From the NCBI RefSeq assembly GCF_010993775.1, contig NZ_WOTO01000024.1, forward strand, positions 1-64,000: 64,000 nucleotides of DNA, read 5' to 3'. The notes below the pieces were generated by a model. The model saw only the letters and a program-made list of their open reading frames with translations, was not told the DNA's origin and made no database searches. The translations under genes and the position numbers were made by a program. The stretch is from Fodinicola feengrottensis (lineage in GTDB: Bacteria > Actinomycetota > Actinomycetes > Mycobacteriales > HKI-0501). How positions within the stretch are numbered: the first letter of the stretch is position 1; each line of letters starts with the position of its first letter. Below are positions 48,590 to 58,937 of this stretch, one piece after another.

Positions 48590-49337
48590 ATGAACGACGA
48601 TGAGCTGGCGCGGCGGTTGGCCGACGAAGCGGGTGCGGAGCTGGTGGCGCTGCGGGAGCGGCGCGGCTTCGGGGACCCGAAGGCGTTGCGGGACGAAGCG
48701 GACGCGATGTCGCACCGCCTCCTGATGAAGCGGCTGGCGGAGACTCGCCCAGCGGACGCCGTGCTGTCGGAGGAGGGCCACGACGACCAGACCCGGCTGG
48801 CGTCTGACCGGGTGTGGATCGTGGACCCGCTGGACGGCACGCGGGAGTACGGCGAGGCCGGCCGCACTGACTGGGCCGTGCATGTCGCGCTCTGGCAGCG
48901 GGGACAGCTGGTCGCCGGCGCGGTCGCGCTGCCGGCTCAGGGCGTCACGTTGGCCACCGACGACCCCGCCGCCGCCGCCGCCGAAGCCGCACGACGGCCC
49001 GATCCGGCTGGCGGTCAGCCGCAGCCGGGCCACCGCGATGGTGACGGCGGTGGGCCAGCGCCTCGCCGCCGAGCTGGTGCCGATGGGCTCGGCCGGCGCG
49101 AAGGCGGCCGCGGTCATCCGCGGTGAGGCTGATGCGTACGTCCACGCCGGCGGTCAGTACGAGTGGGACTCCGCGGCGCCGGTCGTTGTGGCGAATGCCG
49201 CATCCGTCTTCACCTCGCGGATCGATGGCTCACCATTGACCTACAACCACGCTGACCCGTGGCTGCCGGACCTGGTGGTGTGCCGTGCCGACCTGGCCAC
49301 GGCGGTGCTGGCGGCGATCGCCGAAGCGGGCGAGTGA
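48590..49337 (+). CDS. cysQ: 3'(2'),5'-bisphosphate nucleotidase / inositol monophosphatase family, one frameshift
   Basis: About 249 residues. 'AMSHRLLMKRLAETRPADAV' and 'LSEEGHDD' with the metal-binding glutamate, then 'RVWIVDPLDGTREYGEAGRT' with the D-P-L-D-G-T metal motif, 'DWAVHVALWQRGQLVAGAVA' and 'GGQYEWDSAAPVVVANAA' with the W-D-x2-A motif, all as in actinobacterial CysQ. It removes 3'-phosphoadenosine-5'-phosphate or inositol phosphate. One frame change near 48985. ATG 48590 is preferred by comparison with mycobacterial CysQ; GTG 48533 is possible. First gene of cysQ-cysD-cysN. Confidence 0.9.
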
Positions 49338-49350
49338 GGGAGACGAGAGA

Positions 49351-50256
49351 GTGCGTGCGGACTACCGGCTGAGCCAGCTCGACGTCCTGGAAGCGGAGTC
49401 GATCCACATCATCCGCGAGGTGGCGGCGGTGATGCAGCGGCCCTGCCTGCTGTTCTCCGGCGGCAAGGACTCGATCACCATGCTCCGGCTCGCGCAGAAG
49501 GCGTTCTGGCCGGCGCCGGTGCCGTTCCCGGTGATGCACATCGACACCGGCCACAACTTCAGCGAGGTCATCGACTACCGCGACCGCCGGGTCGCCGAAC
49601 TGGGCATCCAGCTGATCGTGGCCAGCGTGCAGGACGGCATCGACCGCGGCCTCGCGGTCGAGGAGCCCAACGGCTCGCGTAACCGGGCGCAGACGCCAGT
49701 TCTGTTGGATGCGGTGGAAAAACACAAGTTCGACGCACTTTTCGGCGGCGCCCGCCGGGACGAGGAAAAGGCCCGCGCGAAAGAACGGGTTTTCTCGTTC
49801 CGCGACGATTTCGGTCAGTGGGACCCGAAAAACCAGCGGCCGGAGGTCTGGAGTCTCTACAACGGCCGGGTGCATCAGGGCGAGAGCATCCGGGTTTTCC
49901 CGCTCTCCAACTGGACCGAGCTCGACATCTGGCAGTACATCGCGCGCGAGAACATTCCGTTGCCGGAGATCTACTACGCGGCGCCGCGGCAGGTTTTCGA
50001 CCGGGACGGCATGCTTTTCCAGGTGAACGAGTTCTGCCAGCCGCGCGACGGTGAGGTCGTACGCACCGAGACCGTCCGCTACCGCACGGTCGGCGACGCG
50101 ACTCTGACCGCCGCCGTACGGTCGGACGCCACCACCGTCACGGCGATCATCGACGAGATCGCGATCACCCGGATCACCGAGCGGGGCGCCACCCGCGGCG
50201 ACGACAAGTTCTCCGAATCAGCCATGGAAGACCGCAAGCGCGAGGGGTATTTCTAA
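49351..50256 (+). CDS. cysD: Sulfate adenylyltransferase subunit 2
   Basis: Intact, 301 residues from GTG 49351, 13 bases after cysQ. N-type ATP pyrophosphatase with PP-loop 'LLFSGGKDSITMLRLAQKAF', then 'MHIDTGHNFSEVIDYRDRRV', 'ALFGGARRDEEKARAKERVF', 'FRDDFGQWDPKNQRPEVWSL' and 'VFPLSNWTELDIWQYIAREN', all standard CysD. It adenylates sulfate to APS together with the GTPase CysN. The C-terminal 'GDATLTAAVRSDATTVTAI' is normal. The start farther upstream in the frame (49285) overlaps cysQ and is rejected. Confidence 0.96.
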   Translation: MRADYRLSQLDVLEAESIHIIREVAAVMQRPCLLFSGGKDSITMLRLAQKAFWPAPVPFPVMHIDTGHNFSEVIDYRDRRVAELGIQLIVASVQDGIDRGLAVEEPNGSRNRAQTPVLLDAVEKHKFDALFGGARRDEEKARAKERVFSFRDDFGQWDPKNQRPEVWSLYNGRVHQGESIRVFPLSNWTELDIWQYIARENIPLPEIYYAAPRQVFDRDGMLFQVNEFCQPRDGEVVRTETVRYRTVGDATLTAAVRSDATTVTAIIDEIAITRITERGATRGDDKFSESAMEDRKREGYF

Positions 50257-50259
50257 GCC

Positions 50260-51555
50260 ATGACTTCCACAGTCGAGGAATCTTCGCGTACGCAGCTGCC
50301 CGGCAAGGAGCTGCTCCGGTTCGCCACCGCCGGGTCGGTCGACGACGGCAAGTCGACCCTGATCGGCCGGCTGTTGTACGACTCGAAGGCGATCTTCTCC
50401 GACCAGCTGGAAGCGGTCGAGCGCACCAGCCGCGACCGCGGCGACGAATACACCAACCTGGCGCTGCTCACCGACGGCCTGCGAGCCGAGCGCGAGCAGG
50501 GCATCACGATCGACGTGGCCTATCGCTATTTCGCCACCCCGCGGCGGACTTTCATTATCGCGGACACCCCCGGACACATCCAGTACACCCGGAACATGGT
50601 CACCGGCGCCTCCACCGCGGACCTCGCGATCATTCTGGTCGACGCCCGCAAAGGCCTGCTGGAGCAGAGCCGTCGGCATGCTTTCCTGGCCAGCCTGCTT
50701 CGGGTGCCACATTTGGTGTTGGCGGTCAACAAAATGGACCTCGTCGACTACGACGAGCAGATTTTCAACCGGATCAAGGACGAGTTCACCTCGTTCGCGG
50801 CGAAACTGGAGGTCACCGACCTCACCGCGATCCCGATTTCGGCGCTGCGCGGCGACAATATCGTCAGCCGGTCGGAGAACACCCCGTGGTACGAGGGAAG
50901 TTCGCTGCTGCATCACCTTGAGCACGTCCACGTCGCCAGTGACCGCAACCTGGTGGACGTACGTTTCCCCGTCCAGTATGTGATCCGCCCGCAGTCCAGC
51001 GCATATCCGGACTACCGTGGTTATGCCGGTACGGTCGCCGGCGGCGTCATCAAACCCGGCGACGAGGTGCTCGTACTGCCCAGCGGATTCTCCACCACCG
51101 TCGCCGGGATCGACACCGCCGACGGGCCGGTCAGCGAGGCTTTCGCGCCGATGTCCGTGGTGCTCCGGCTGGCCGATGACCTGGACGTGTCCCGCGGCGA
51201 CCTGATTTGCCGGCCCAACAACGCGCCGAGCGTCACCCAGGACCTGGACGCGATGGTCTGCTGGATGGATGACCGGCATCCGCTGGAGGTCGGCCGCAAG
51301 TACGTCGTCGCGCACACCACCCGATCCGTGCGAGCCGTGGTTCGCGAGATGCGCTATCGGTTGGACGTGAATACACTCCATCGCGACGAGTCGGCGACGG
51401 AATTGAGGTTGAACGACATCGGCCGGCTGCGGCTGCGTACTACCCTGCCGCTGCTGTGTGACGACTACGGCCGGAACCGCACCACGGGTTCTTTCATTCT
51501 GATCGACGAGGCCAGCAACGTCACGGTCGGTGCCGGCACTCTGCTGCGTCCGTAA
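50260..51555 (+). CDS. cysN: Sulfate adenylyltransferase subunit 1 (GTPase), no kinase fusion
   Basis: Intact 431 residues. G1 'ATAGSVDDGKSTLIGRLLYD', G2 region 'EREQGITIDVAYRYFATPRR', G3 'IADTPGHIQYTRNMVTGAST', G4 'AVNKMDLVDYD', then two beta-barrel domains ('YAGTVAGGVIKPGDEVLVLP'). It uses GTP hydrolysis to drive APS formation by CysD. It ends after the barrels, so unlike mycobacterial CysNC it lacks the APS kinase domain; no separate cysC is in the window. Reduction genes (cysH, cysI) are also absent, so the product may feed pathways encoded elsewhere. ATG follows cysD by 3 bases. Confidence 0.96.
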   Translation: MTSTVEESSRTQLPGKELLRFATAGSVDDGKSTLIGRLLYDSKAIFSDQLEAVERTSRDRGDEYTNLALLTDGLRAEREQGITIDVAYRYFATPRRTFIIADTPGHIQYTRNMVTGASTADLAIILVDARKGLLEQSRRHAFLASLLRVPHLVLAVNKMDLVDYDEQIFNRIKDEFTSFAAKLEVTDLTAIPISALRGDNIVSRSENTPWYEGSSLLHHLEHVHVASDRNLVDVRFPVQYVIRPQSSAYPDYRGYAGTVAGGVIKPGDEVLVLPSGFSTTVAGIDTADGPVSEAFAPMSVVLRLADDLDVSRGDLICRPNNAPSVTQDLDAMVCWMDDRHPLEVGRKYVVAHTTRSVRAVVREMRYRLDVNTLHRDESATELRLNDIGRLRLRTTLPLLCDDYGRNRTTGSFILIDEASNVTVGAGTLLRP

Positions 51556-51749
51556 TATTGCCCCTATGGACGTGCCGGTAATTTTCCGGTTGCGGAATGT
51601 TATAACACAGGGTAATGGCCGCTATTCGCCGTCTCACCTGCTGGCATGTCATCTTCCGGTCAGCTCTTTCGAGTTGACGTATTGCTCCTTTACTCACACC
51701 ATGGCATTTGTTCTTCCGTGCTGACCAGGGCCGGAACAGATAACGGGCG

Positions 51750-53583
51750 ATGGATGTGGGAATGCATTCCAGCGGGATCGGAAAGACGCACCGACGCGCC
51801 GATGGAATGCGCGCGCGGTGGTCTTGGGTTCCGCGAAGGCGTTCATTACGCCTAGTAGCGATCTGTTCCGCGGTGTTGGTGCCGCTCGGTGCCTCCGGCG
51901 TGGTGCTCGCGAATGTGGCCACCACCGATCCGGCGCCCGACGCGGTGATTAACGCGGTCGCCGATTCCTATGTGGACCATGACCACCCGACTGTCAACTT
52001 TGGACAGTCGCGTCAGCTGATGGTCGGCGGCGGGTCCTGGTCGATGTCGTACATTCGTTTTCAGCTCCCGGCCGAACCCGCCGGCCTCGCTTTGACCGCC
52101 CACCTGGTGCTGACATACGCCGACCGTTCGTCGGCCAGCGACTTTTCCGCCGGGCTGGCCGGATCCTGGTGGTCCGAGAATGGTGTCGACGCCGCCAACG
52201 GACCGACTCCCGGTTTCGCGGTCGGGCGGGCATCTGGCGCGGCCCATTCGTCCACGGTGAGTATTGACGTAAGCCACGCGATCCACGGCGGCGGCGCGGT
52301 CACGCTCGCAGTCTGGGGCAGTGGCCCGGCCAGCGCGTTCGACTCCCGGGAAAGTGGCTCCGCGCCGGTGCTGCAACTGTGGTCGAACGGCCAGGTCGGC
52401 ACCGTTGACACCACCGCCAGCCCGTTCGTCGGGACTTCGGTGTCTCCCGGCCCCACCGGCTCCGCCAGCCCTGCTGGCGCACCGTCGCCCTCTGGTACGC
52501 CCTCGCCGAGCGGTTCCCCTACTCCCAGCGGTTCTCCGGCACCCAGCGGTTCTCCGTCGCCGAGCGGATCTCCGGCACCACCCAGCGGGTCTCCGGCGCC
52601 AGGTGGGTCACCGCCACCGAGCCAGTCGCCCTGCCCGGTCTCGGCCACCCTGGTGCCGTCCTGCGGTGCCTGGTGGGGAGTGGCCGCCAACCCGCTCGAC
52701 GACGAGAGCTGGGACCAGGCGCTGTCCAACTTCGAGAACCAGATCGGCCGCTCGGTCGACATCGCGCACTATTATCACAAGGCGCCGGAACTTTTCCCGC
52801 CAGCGGGCGAAATCGCCCGGGCGCACCAGAAGGACCACGAGCGGATCCTTTACCTGAACTGGAAACCGGAAATGGGCCGCAGCTGGGCGCAGGTAGCGGC
52901 CGGCGATCCCCAGGTCGACGCGTATATCGACAAAGAAGCGGCCTATCTCAAGCAGAAGTTCACTGACAAGTTCTCTACTTGGCGATTCACCACGAGCCTG
53001 AGCTGAATGTCAAAAACCCGCCGCCGGTTCCGGATTCACTGCCAAGGACTATGCCGCCATGTTCCGGCACGTGGTCCTGCGGTTGCGGGCCGACGGCGTG
53101 CAGAACGCGGTTTTCGTGGTCAACTACCTGGGCACTCCGCCGTGGGGCAGTCAGCCGTGGTTCAACGATCTCTACCCAGGCGATGACGTGGTCGACTGGG
53201 TCGCCGAAGATCCGTATGTCATCAGCGGATCCGGCGCTTGGTGGGCCACCACTTTCGGTGCCACCGTGGACCGCAAGCTCAGTAATTACCCGAACTGGCC
53301 GGGATTTTACAGCTGGGCCAAGCAGTTCCACCCGGACAAGCCGATCATGCTGGGCGAGTGGGGCGTCGACGAGGAGCCGAATCTGCCGAACGGGAAAGCC
53401 GCCCTTTTCCTCGCGGACATGAGCGGCATGCAGGAATACCCGAACGTCAAGGCGTTGGTCTACTGGAATTCGGTGCCGATGATGCCCCCGGTCGGGATTA
53501 CCCGCATCGACTCGTCGCAGGCCGCGTTGCAAGCGTACCGCCAGCTTTCCGATGTCCCGCTGGTCAATCAGCCCGTCGACTAG
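51750..53583 (+). CDS. Secreted glycoside hydrolase (GH26-like) with DNRLRE/CBM96-type N-terminal module, two frameshifts
   Basis: About 611 residues. Signal peptide 'LVAICSAVLVPLGASGVVLA'; a DNRLRE/CBM96-type module ('ADSYVDHDHPTVNFGQSRQL', 'SYIRFQLPAEPAGLAL'); a linker of repeated P-S-G-S-P units (residues about 240-295); then a catalytic domain with 'SWDQALSNFENQIGRSVDIA' and 'AIHHEPELN', where the second glutamate fits the acid/base of GH26 enzymes, and 'KPIMLGEWGVDEEP', where the glutamate of G-E-W fits the nucleophile. It probably cuts a beta-mannan or related backbone. Frames change near 52977 and 53035. Start could also be ATG 51807. Confidence 0.8.
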
Positions 53584-53585
53584 TT

Positions 53586-55654
53586 CTATGTCGGCGTGAG
53601 GGCCACATCGTCGACCTGGATCCAGGAATCCGCGCCGGGCGACCAATATCCGGCATAGATCGTCATCGTCGTGTTGGATCCGGAGGTGAACGGGACGGTC
53701 AGCTGCCCGTACGAGGGCTGGCTGCCGTAGTGAGTTTTTCGGCGAGGACACTGGAGGTCGTGCCAGCCCGTACGCCGAAATAGCCGCCGCGCTGACGTTG
53801 GCGGTGTCGCGGATCCAACCGGTCAGCCGGTAGCTGGTGTTCGGTTTCACCGGCACCACCTGGGTCACCGCATTCCAATTCTTGCTGCTCGTACGGATCC
53901 ATGCGTTGTTCGTCCCGCTGTGCTGCTGGCCACCGCGGTCGATGCCGTGCTGGTCCGGCCCTTCGACGGTCCAGGGCGCGGAAACCGTGCTGGTCGGCTG
54001 CTTCTCGAAGCCGGGATCGGTGACCGCGCCGCCGTAATAGACCTGCAATTCAGCGATTGAGGTAAATGTCCGCGTACCGCCGGCGCCGCCGATGATTCGT
54101 ACGCCATCGGCGGTCGTCGGATCGAAGGAAAACACATAGGTCTTGTTGGGGCCGGCGGTGTTGTTCGTCGGGTAGGCCGGTGTCGACTGTTGGCCGGTGA
54201 CGGTGGTCCACACCCCGTTCACCCGGACCTGGACTGTCGGCGCGGTGCCGAACCAGCCGCCGTCGCTGAACATGTTTCCAGTGGTGTAGGCGACTTTGTT
54301 GACGGTGTAAGACCGCGGCCAGGTGTAACCCCACCAACTGGTGGACTTGTTCTCGTCGTTCCAGTCATCGTCGGTCTGCGCCAGAACACCGTCGTTGTAA
54401 TAGGCCACATTGCCGTAATGCAGGGATTTCTCGATGGGTACGGTGCCGGGTTCCTGAGCCAGGTTGCGGCCGTCGTCCGGCGCGTTGGTCGGGGTGGTCG
54501 GTGCGTACGGACTGACCGTCATTCGACGCAACGAGTAGTTGTAGACGCTGGTGACTCCGGCGCTCGCGCAAGGGCAGACATTGGACTGCAGCCACATGTT
54601 CGTGCCGTCCGCGCTGATGAACTTGGACGGGATCGTGACGCCGTAGCCGCCGTGTTTCGCCGTGGTCCAGGGATATCCGCCGAAGTCCTTGGTGAGGAAA
54701 TGCTGCCACGGCCCGTACGGCGTCGGGGAATCGTAGAACTCGAAGGTGAATTCGGTCCAGGAAGTGTAGATGTAACGGTTGAGCGGCTTGTCGTAGACGA
54801 CTCCGCCCTGGCCGATCACGCTGTAGCCGCCGGGCGGGGGCGTCCCGGTGTACATCGCCGAATAGCGCCGGCTGGTGTCCGTCAGCACCGGCACCCGGGC
54901 ATTGATGTCCGAGGACCAGGTCGGCGCGCTGGCGGAGGTGCCCGCGTAGAACTGCCAGGCCGCGCGGTTTTGCACACTGTCCTTGGGAACCCCGACCCAG
55001 ATACATGTCCTGCGGGTCGGCGACAACACCGCTGTAGGAGTCGCGCCAGTTGTTGTCCAGCCCGTACGCGTACACATATCCGTCGGTGTTGTTGGCGCCG
55101 CTTTTCCCGTAATCCAGGAACATGATCGTGGTGAACGCGAAGTTGCCGAACATGGGCGCCGAATGATCCCAGGTCCACGTATGTCCGTGGTCGGTGGATT
55201 TGGAAATCGAAGCGGCGTCGGCCTCGTCGAAGGCGTTCGTGTCCTTCTTGAGATCCTGCACCGCGAGGTAGATCGTGCCGTCGACGCAGACCATGCCGGT
55301 CGGTTTGCGGTTGTAAGCCGAATTCCAGACCGAGCCGACCGCGTCACCGCCGGCGATGGTGGCGCCGGTCAGGTTGCCGGGCGTGCCACTGATCCGGCTG
55401 ACCGCGGTGTCATAGCCGGTGCTGCCGCTGAACCCCTTCCCGTCGCCATTGGCCGCGTAGAGGTTGTCGTCGTCGGACCAACACGACGGCCAGAGGTCGC
55501 CGTCGCTCGCCGTGTTGGCGGTGCCGTGTTCCTCGACGCCGGCGGTCGCGAAGAAGGTGCTCTCCGGCGGCGCGGTCGCACTGGCCGGCGGGCTGGCGGC
55601 GACCAGGCCGCCGGCGACTGTCACGAGCGTGACCAGGCACGTACCGATCCGCAT
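53586..55654 (-). CDS. Secreted DUF4185-like protein with discoidin and C-terminal carbohydrate-binding modules, two frameshifts
   Basis: About 689 residues. Signal peptide 'RIGTCLVTLVTVAGGLVAAS'; an N-terminal propeller-like domain ('WPSCWSDDDNLYAANGDGKG', 'SISKSTDHGHTWTWD', 'KFISADGTNMWLQSNVC') that resembles DUF4185/sialidase-type proteins; an F5/8-C discoidin domain ('TSWWGYTWPRSYTVNKVAYT', 'RTFTSIAELQVYY'); and a jelly-roll module ('TSYRLTGWIRDTANVSAAAI', then 'GADSWIQVDDVALTPT'). Frames change near 54990 and 53740. It converges on the GH26-like gene, with the stops 2 bases apart, and both look like secreted polysaccharide-active proteins. The exact activity is not known. Confidence 0.75.
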
Positions 55655-55760
55655 CCGGGCCTCTTTCCGGCGGCAGGAAATCGGTTTCCCGCAGTGCGTC
55701 GCACGCTAACCGGGGTGGATTTGTGCGTCAAGAGGCGGGCGCGGATGGCAGACTGGCTTC

Positions 55761-56273
55761 ATGGCGTACGAACTCGCACAGGTGAACTTCTCCCGGCTGC
55801 TCGCCCCACTGGAAAGCCCGCAGCTCGCGGACTTCGTCGCAGGGCTGGAGCCGGTCAACGCGCTGGCGGACGCGGCGCCCGGCTTCCTCTGGCGGATGCA
55901 GACCGAGGACGGCGACGCGACCGCGATCCGCGCCTTCCAATGGGACGTGGGCGACAGCGCCGGCATCATCGTCAACATGTCCGTGTGGACCTCGGTCGAG
56001 GCGCTGGCCGACTTCGTCTACTCCGGCGACCACCTCGCCGCGCTGCGTCGCCGCCGCGAATGGTTCGCGAAGATTCCGGTCCCCGCGACCGCCCTCTGGT
56101 GGGTCCCCACCGGCCACCGCCCCACCACCGACGATGCCGAGGACCGCGTCCGGCACCTGCGCCTGCACGGCCCCACCGCGTACACCTTCACCCTCAAACA
56201 GCACTTCCCGACCCCTGAAGCCGCGCCCGCGGTCGTACGGGAAGGCGACCCGGGGTGGCTCTGCCCCGCCTGA
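55761..56273 (+). CDS. DUF3291 domain protein
   Basis: Intact 170 residues. 'YELAQVNFSRLLAPLESPQL', 'VNALADAAPGFLWRMQTEDG', 'VNMSVWTSVEALADFVYSGD', 'HLAALRRRREWFAKI' and 'ALWWVPTGHRPTTDDAEDRV' match the DUF3291 family closely. The fold is related to dimeric alpha-beta barrels that include monooxygenases of the antibiotic-biosynthesis type, but no function is established. It is cytoplasmic and stands alone, divergent from the DUF4185-like gene and followed by almost 1 kb of non-coding repeat DNA. Confidence 0.8.
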   Translation: MAYELAQVNFSRLLAPLESPQLADFVAGLEPVNALADAAPGFLWRMQTEDGDATAIRAFQWDVGDSAGIIVNMSVWTSVEALADFVYSGDHLAALRRRREWFAKIPVPATALWWVPTGHRPTTDDAEDRVRHLRLHGPTAYTFTLKQHFPTPEAAPAVVREGDPGWLCPA

Positions 56274-56374
56274 CGAGTTGATGGCCGCAGTGCTGAGTTG
56301 TTGGCCGCAGTTCCTGCGGCGGCGCATCCGGTTCGCGTCGCCGAGGCGCCCAAAAACCGGGCACCCCACCGCCA

Positions 56375-56430
56375 CGAACCTGGGCGACCTCCGGTCGCCG
56401 CGCGAACCTGGGCGGCCTCCGGTCGCCGCG
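56375..56430. repeat. Two tandem 28-bp units
   Basis: Units 56375-56402 and 56403-56430 start CGAACCTGGGCG and differ at one base. The first contains the palindrome GCGACC-TCC-GGTCGC. They lie in the gene-free stretch after DUF3291 and just before the MITE-like copy 2. Confidence 0.75.
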
Positions 56431-56482
56431 CGGGCGGGGTCGGGATGGAAACCCGTGGGGCTGGTTTAGCCGCGACAAGCCG

Positions 56483-57075
56483 TAGCGGCGCGAAATTGTC
56501 GTAGGTGTCTGTTTTTTTCTTTCCCCCTCCCTTTGAACGGCGGGGGGGGGTGGGTTGAGAGGTGGACCTTAATTTTTAGTTGAACATTGGCCCTCGAACC
56601 CCCCCCCCCACCCGTTCTTGGGTGGGGGTGATTTTTCGGGGTGGGTACGACAGTTTTTCGCGCCGCACCCAGTGGAGAGGGCTGCACAATCGGATTCCGA
56701 TTGTGCAGTGGGTGGGGTGCCCTTCGGACGGAGCCTCAAGGAAGAACGGGGTCGACGGGTGGGATGGGGTTTGGGTGCGGGGAGAACGAACCAGCGTTAC
56801 GTTTGCGGGTGGGAAGACCGGTGGCCGTGCGGTTTTGACTGTGAGCGAGTGGGTACTGGGTGGGGGTATGTCCGATTGTGACGTTGTTGCCGATTCTGGG
56901 GCCGCTATTCGCGGAACCCGGTTACTGGCGGTGAAAGTTGATCCCATCAGTCCCAATAAGAACAGCGGAATGTGCCTGCCGGATTCTGGCCCACATCTTG
57001 GGATTAGTGTCCTGCACTCCGGACCCGTCGGTTACCTCTGCGGCTCAAGTGATTCCTGCACACTCGACCAATCGT
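56483..57075. repeat. MITE-like inverted-repeat element plus conserved flank, copy 2
   Basis: The gap 56274-57262 (989 bases) has no convincing gene. Its core (56483-56669) repeats copy 1: GCGGCGCGAAATTGTCGTA at the left end, complementary GCGGCGCGAAAAACTGTCGT at the right end, paired G and C runs and AATTTTTAGTTGAA between. CTGCACAATCGG palindrome at 56682-56708 and the AGTCCCAATAAGAACAGCGG block at about 56950-56969 follow in the same order. About 120 extra bases separate these last two blocks relative to copy 1. After 57075 nothing recognisable is seen up to the permease gene. Confidence 0.8.
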
Positions 57076-57262
57076 AAACGTAACAAAAAGGGACAAAGTC
57101 GAGCGTTCGCGAAGCGGTGCAAGGGCGTGGTGACGACCGAGGCCTGGACGTGGTAGTCCCCACCGACCACGGGGGGAGTCGGTGGGGACTGGGTCAAGCC
57201 TGACACGTCGCGCCGGGTTCGTTCAACTGGTCATTTGGGCAGCCCGGGCAGGGTCGAAAGTC

Positions 57263-58053
57263 TCAGCGGTAGCTGGCGCGGGTGCGCACAGCGGACAATC
57301 CGACCAATACCAGCAGGGTGGTCACCAGCAGGACGACGGCGACGGCGCTTGCTTGCAGGACGCTGCCGCGGCCGGTCAGGGCCCCGATGGTGACTGGCAG
57401 GGTCTGCCAGGTCGGCGGGTAGACGAACGAGGTGGCGCCGAGTTCGCCCATGCTGAGCGCGAAAGCCAGCCCACCGGAGGCGAGCAGGGACGGCGCGAGC
57501 AGCGGCAGCGTGATGCGGCGCAGGATCGTCGCCGGGCCGGCGCCGAGGCTGGCCGCGACGTGCGCCAGCAGCGGGTCGAGGCGGTCCAGGCCAGCGCTGA
57601 CCGACGCGTACGTGAAGGGCAGCACCAGCGCGACGTGGGCGACGATCACGATGACGGCGGTGCCGGACAGGACGGTGTTGAAGGCCGCCAGCACGCCGAG
57701 TCCCATCACCACCGACGGCACCGCGATCGGCAGCAGGAAGGCCGCGTCGAGGACGCCGCGGGCACCGCGCGGCAACGCTCGTACGGACATCGCCGCCCAG
57801 CTGCCCCCACCACGATCGACACCGCGCTCGCCGCCGCCGCGGTCTGCACGCTGACCGAAAGCGACGCGAGATCGTTGCCCGATAACGCGTCCACGAGGCG
57901 CCCGAGGGTGAGCCCGGTGGGCAACGCGCCGCTCCACTGACGGGAAAATCCGGCCACCGCGATGGTGGCCAGCGGCAGCCCGAAAACCACCGCGGCGATG
58001 AGGACGGTGCTGCCCCAGACCAACCAGCGGCCCCGCCTAGACCACACCAGCAC
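57263..58053 (-). CDS. ABC transporter permease (second) of a phosphonate-type uptake system, one frameshift
   Basis: About 263 residues, six predicted helices. 'GRWLVWGSTVLIAAVVFGLP' is helix 1; after a shift near 57805 comes 'VLDAAFLLPIAVPSVVMGLG', 'ALVLPFTYASVSAGLDRLDP' and the cytoplasmic EAA loop 'HVAASLGAGPATILRRITLP', which docks the ATPase. Final helices 'AFALSMGELGATSFVY' and 'AVAVVLLVTTLLVLVG'. The layout matches PhnV-like permeases for 2-aminoethylphosphonate. It overlaps the first permease gene by 17 bases and is the last gene of the operon. Confidence 0.83.
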
Positions 58054-58937
58054 GACGACCTCCGATCCGCGCCAAAGCCGCTCGGTAGACCAGATAAAGC
58101 GCCAGCGACAGGAGGGTGTTGATCACCGCGACCGCGGCTGCTGTGCCGGCCTGCGCGGACGAGCCGAGCACAGCGTACGAGTAGACCAGCACCGGCAGTG
58201 TCTGTACGCCTTTGACGCCAAGGAAAAGCACGATCCCAAATTCGTTCAGCGTGAGCAGCAGACAAAGACTCCCCCGCCGGCCAGCAGCGCTGGCAGCGCC
58301 TCCGGCAGCACCACCCGGCGCAACACCCGGCCCGGCCGTGCGCCCAAACTCGCTGCTACTTCTAACAAAGCCGGGTCGAGCTGGCTGAAAGCGGCAAGCA
58401 GTGGACGTACGACAAAAGGCGTATAGAAAGTGATTTCGGCGACGACCAAAGCCCACCAACTGCCGGTCAGGTCGGGCAGTCCGAGCGGCCCGGTCAGCAA
58501 TCCCGCGCCACCGTAGAGAAAAGCCAGCGAGAGGGTGATCAGGAAGGACGGGAAAGCGACCACGGTGTCGATAATCCGGGCCACCGCGCTGGCGCCGGGA
58601 AAAGGTACGAGCGACACCACGATCGCGCGATCGCGGCGCCGAGCACCAGGCAGCCGATGGTGGCTGTCACCGCGACTTTCACAGTGGTGAAAAGCGCGTC
58701 CACGAAGGTGCTGGACGACAGCAGACCGGTGTAGCCGGCGGCCGTCACGGTGCCGGCCGCGAGCGGCCCGTCGCGGTGCAGGAACGACTCCCGTACGACC
58801 ATGACCAGCGGATATCCGACGACGCCGAGCAGGATCAGCAGTGGTGGGAGCACCCACAGCAGCGGCCCGGGAGCCGCGGTCCTGCGCGGGCTCGGCCGCG
58901 TCGCGGGCCGAGCCATCGAGGTCGCAACCGCGGTCAT
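58037..58937 (-). CDS. ABC transporter permease (first) of a phosphonate-type uptake system, two frameshifts
   Basis: About 300 residues with six helices. 'LLWVLPPLLILLGVVGYPLV' is helix 1 after an Arg/Pro-rich start, followed by 'FTTVKVAVTATIGCLVLGAA', then (after a shift near 58625) 'IIDTVVAFPSFLITLSLAFL' and the EAA loop 'EVAASLGARPGRVLRRVVLP'. After a second shift near 58265, 'LCLLLTLNEFGIVLFLGV' and 'VAVINTLLSLALYLVYR' end the protein. PhnU-like. Its ATG overlaps the stop of the ATPase gene (ATGA). Confidence 0.83.

Noticed and set aside
52470-52640. Short regular repeats resembling a CRISPR array
   Set aside because: The repeats are in frame and encode the P-S-G-S-P linker of the GH26-like protein; there are no spacers and no cas genes.
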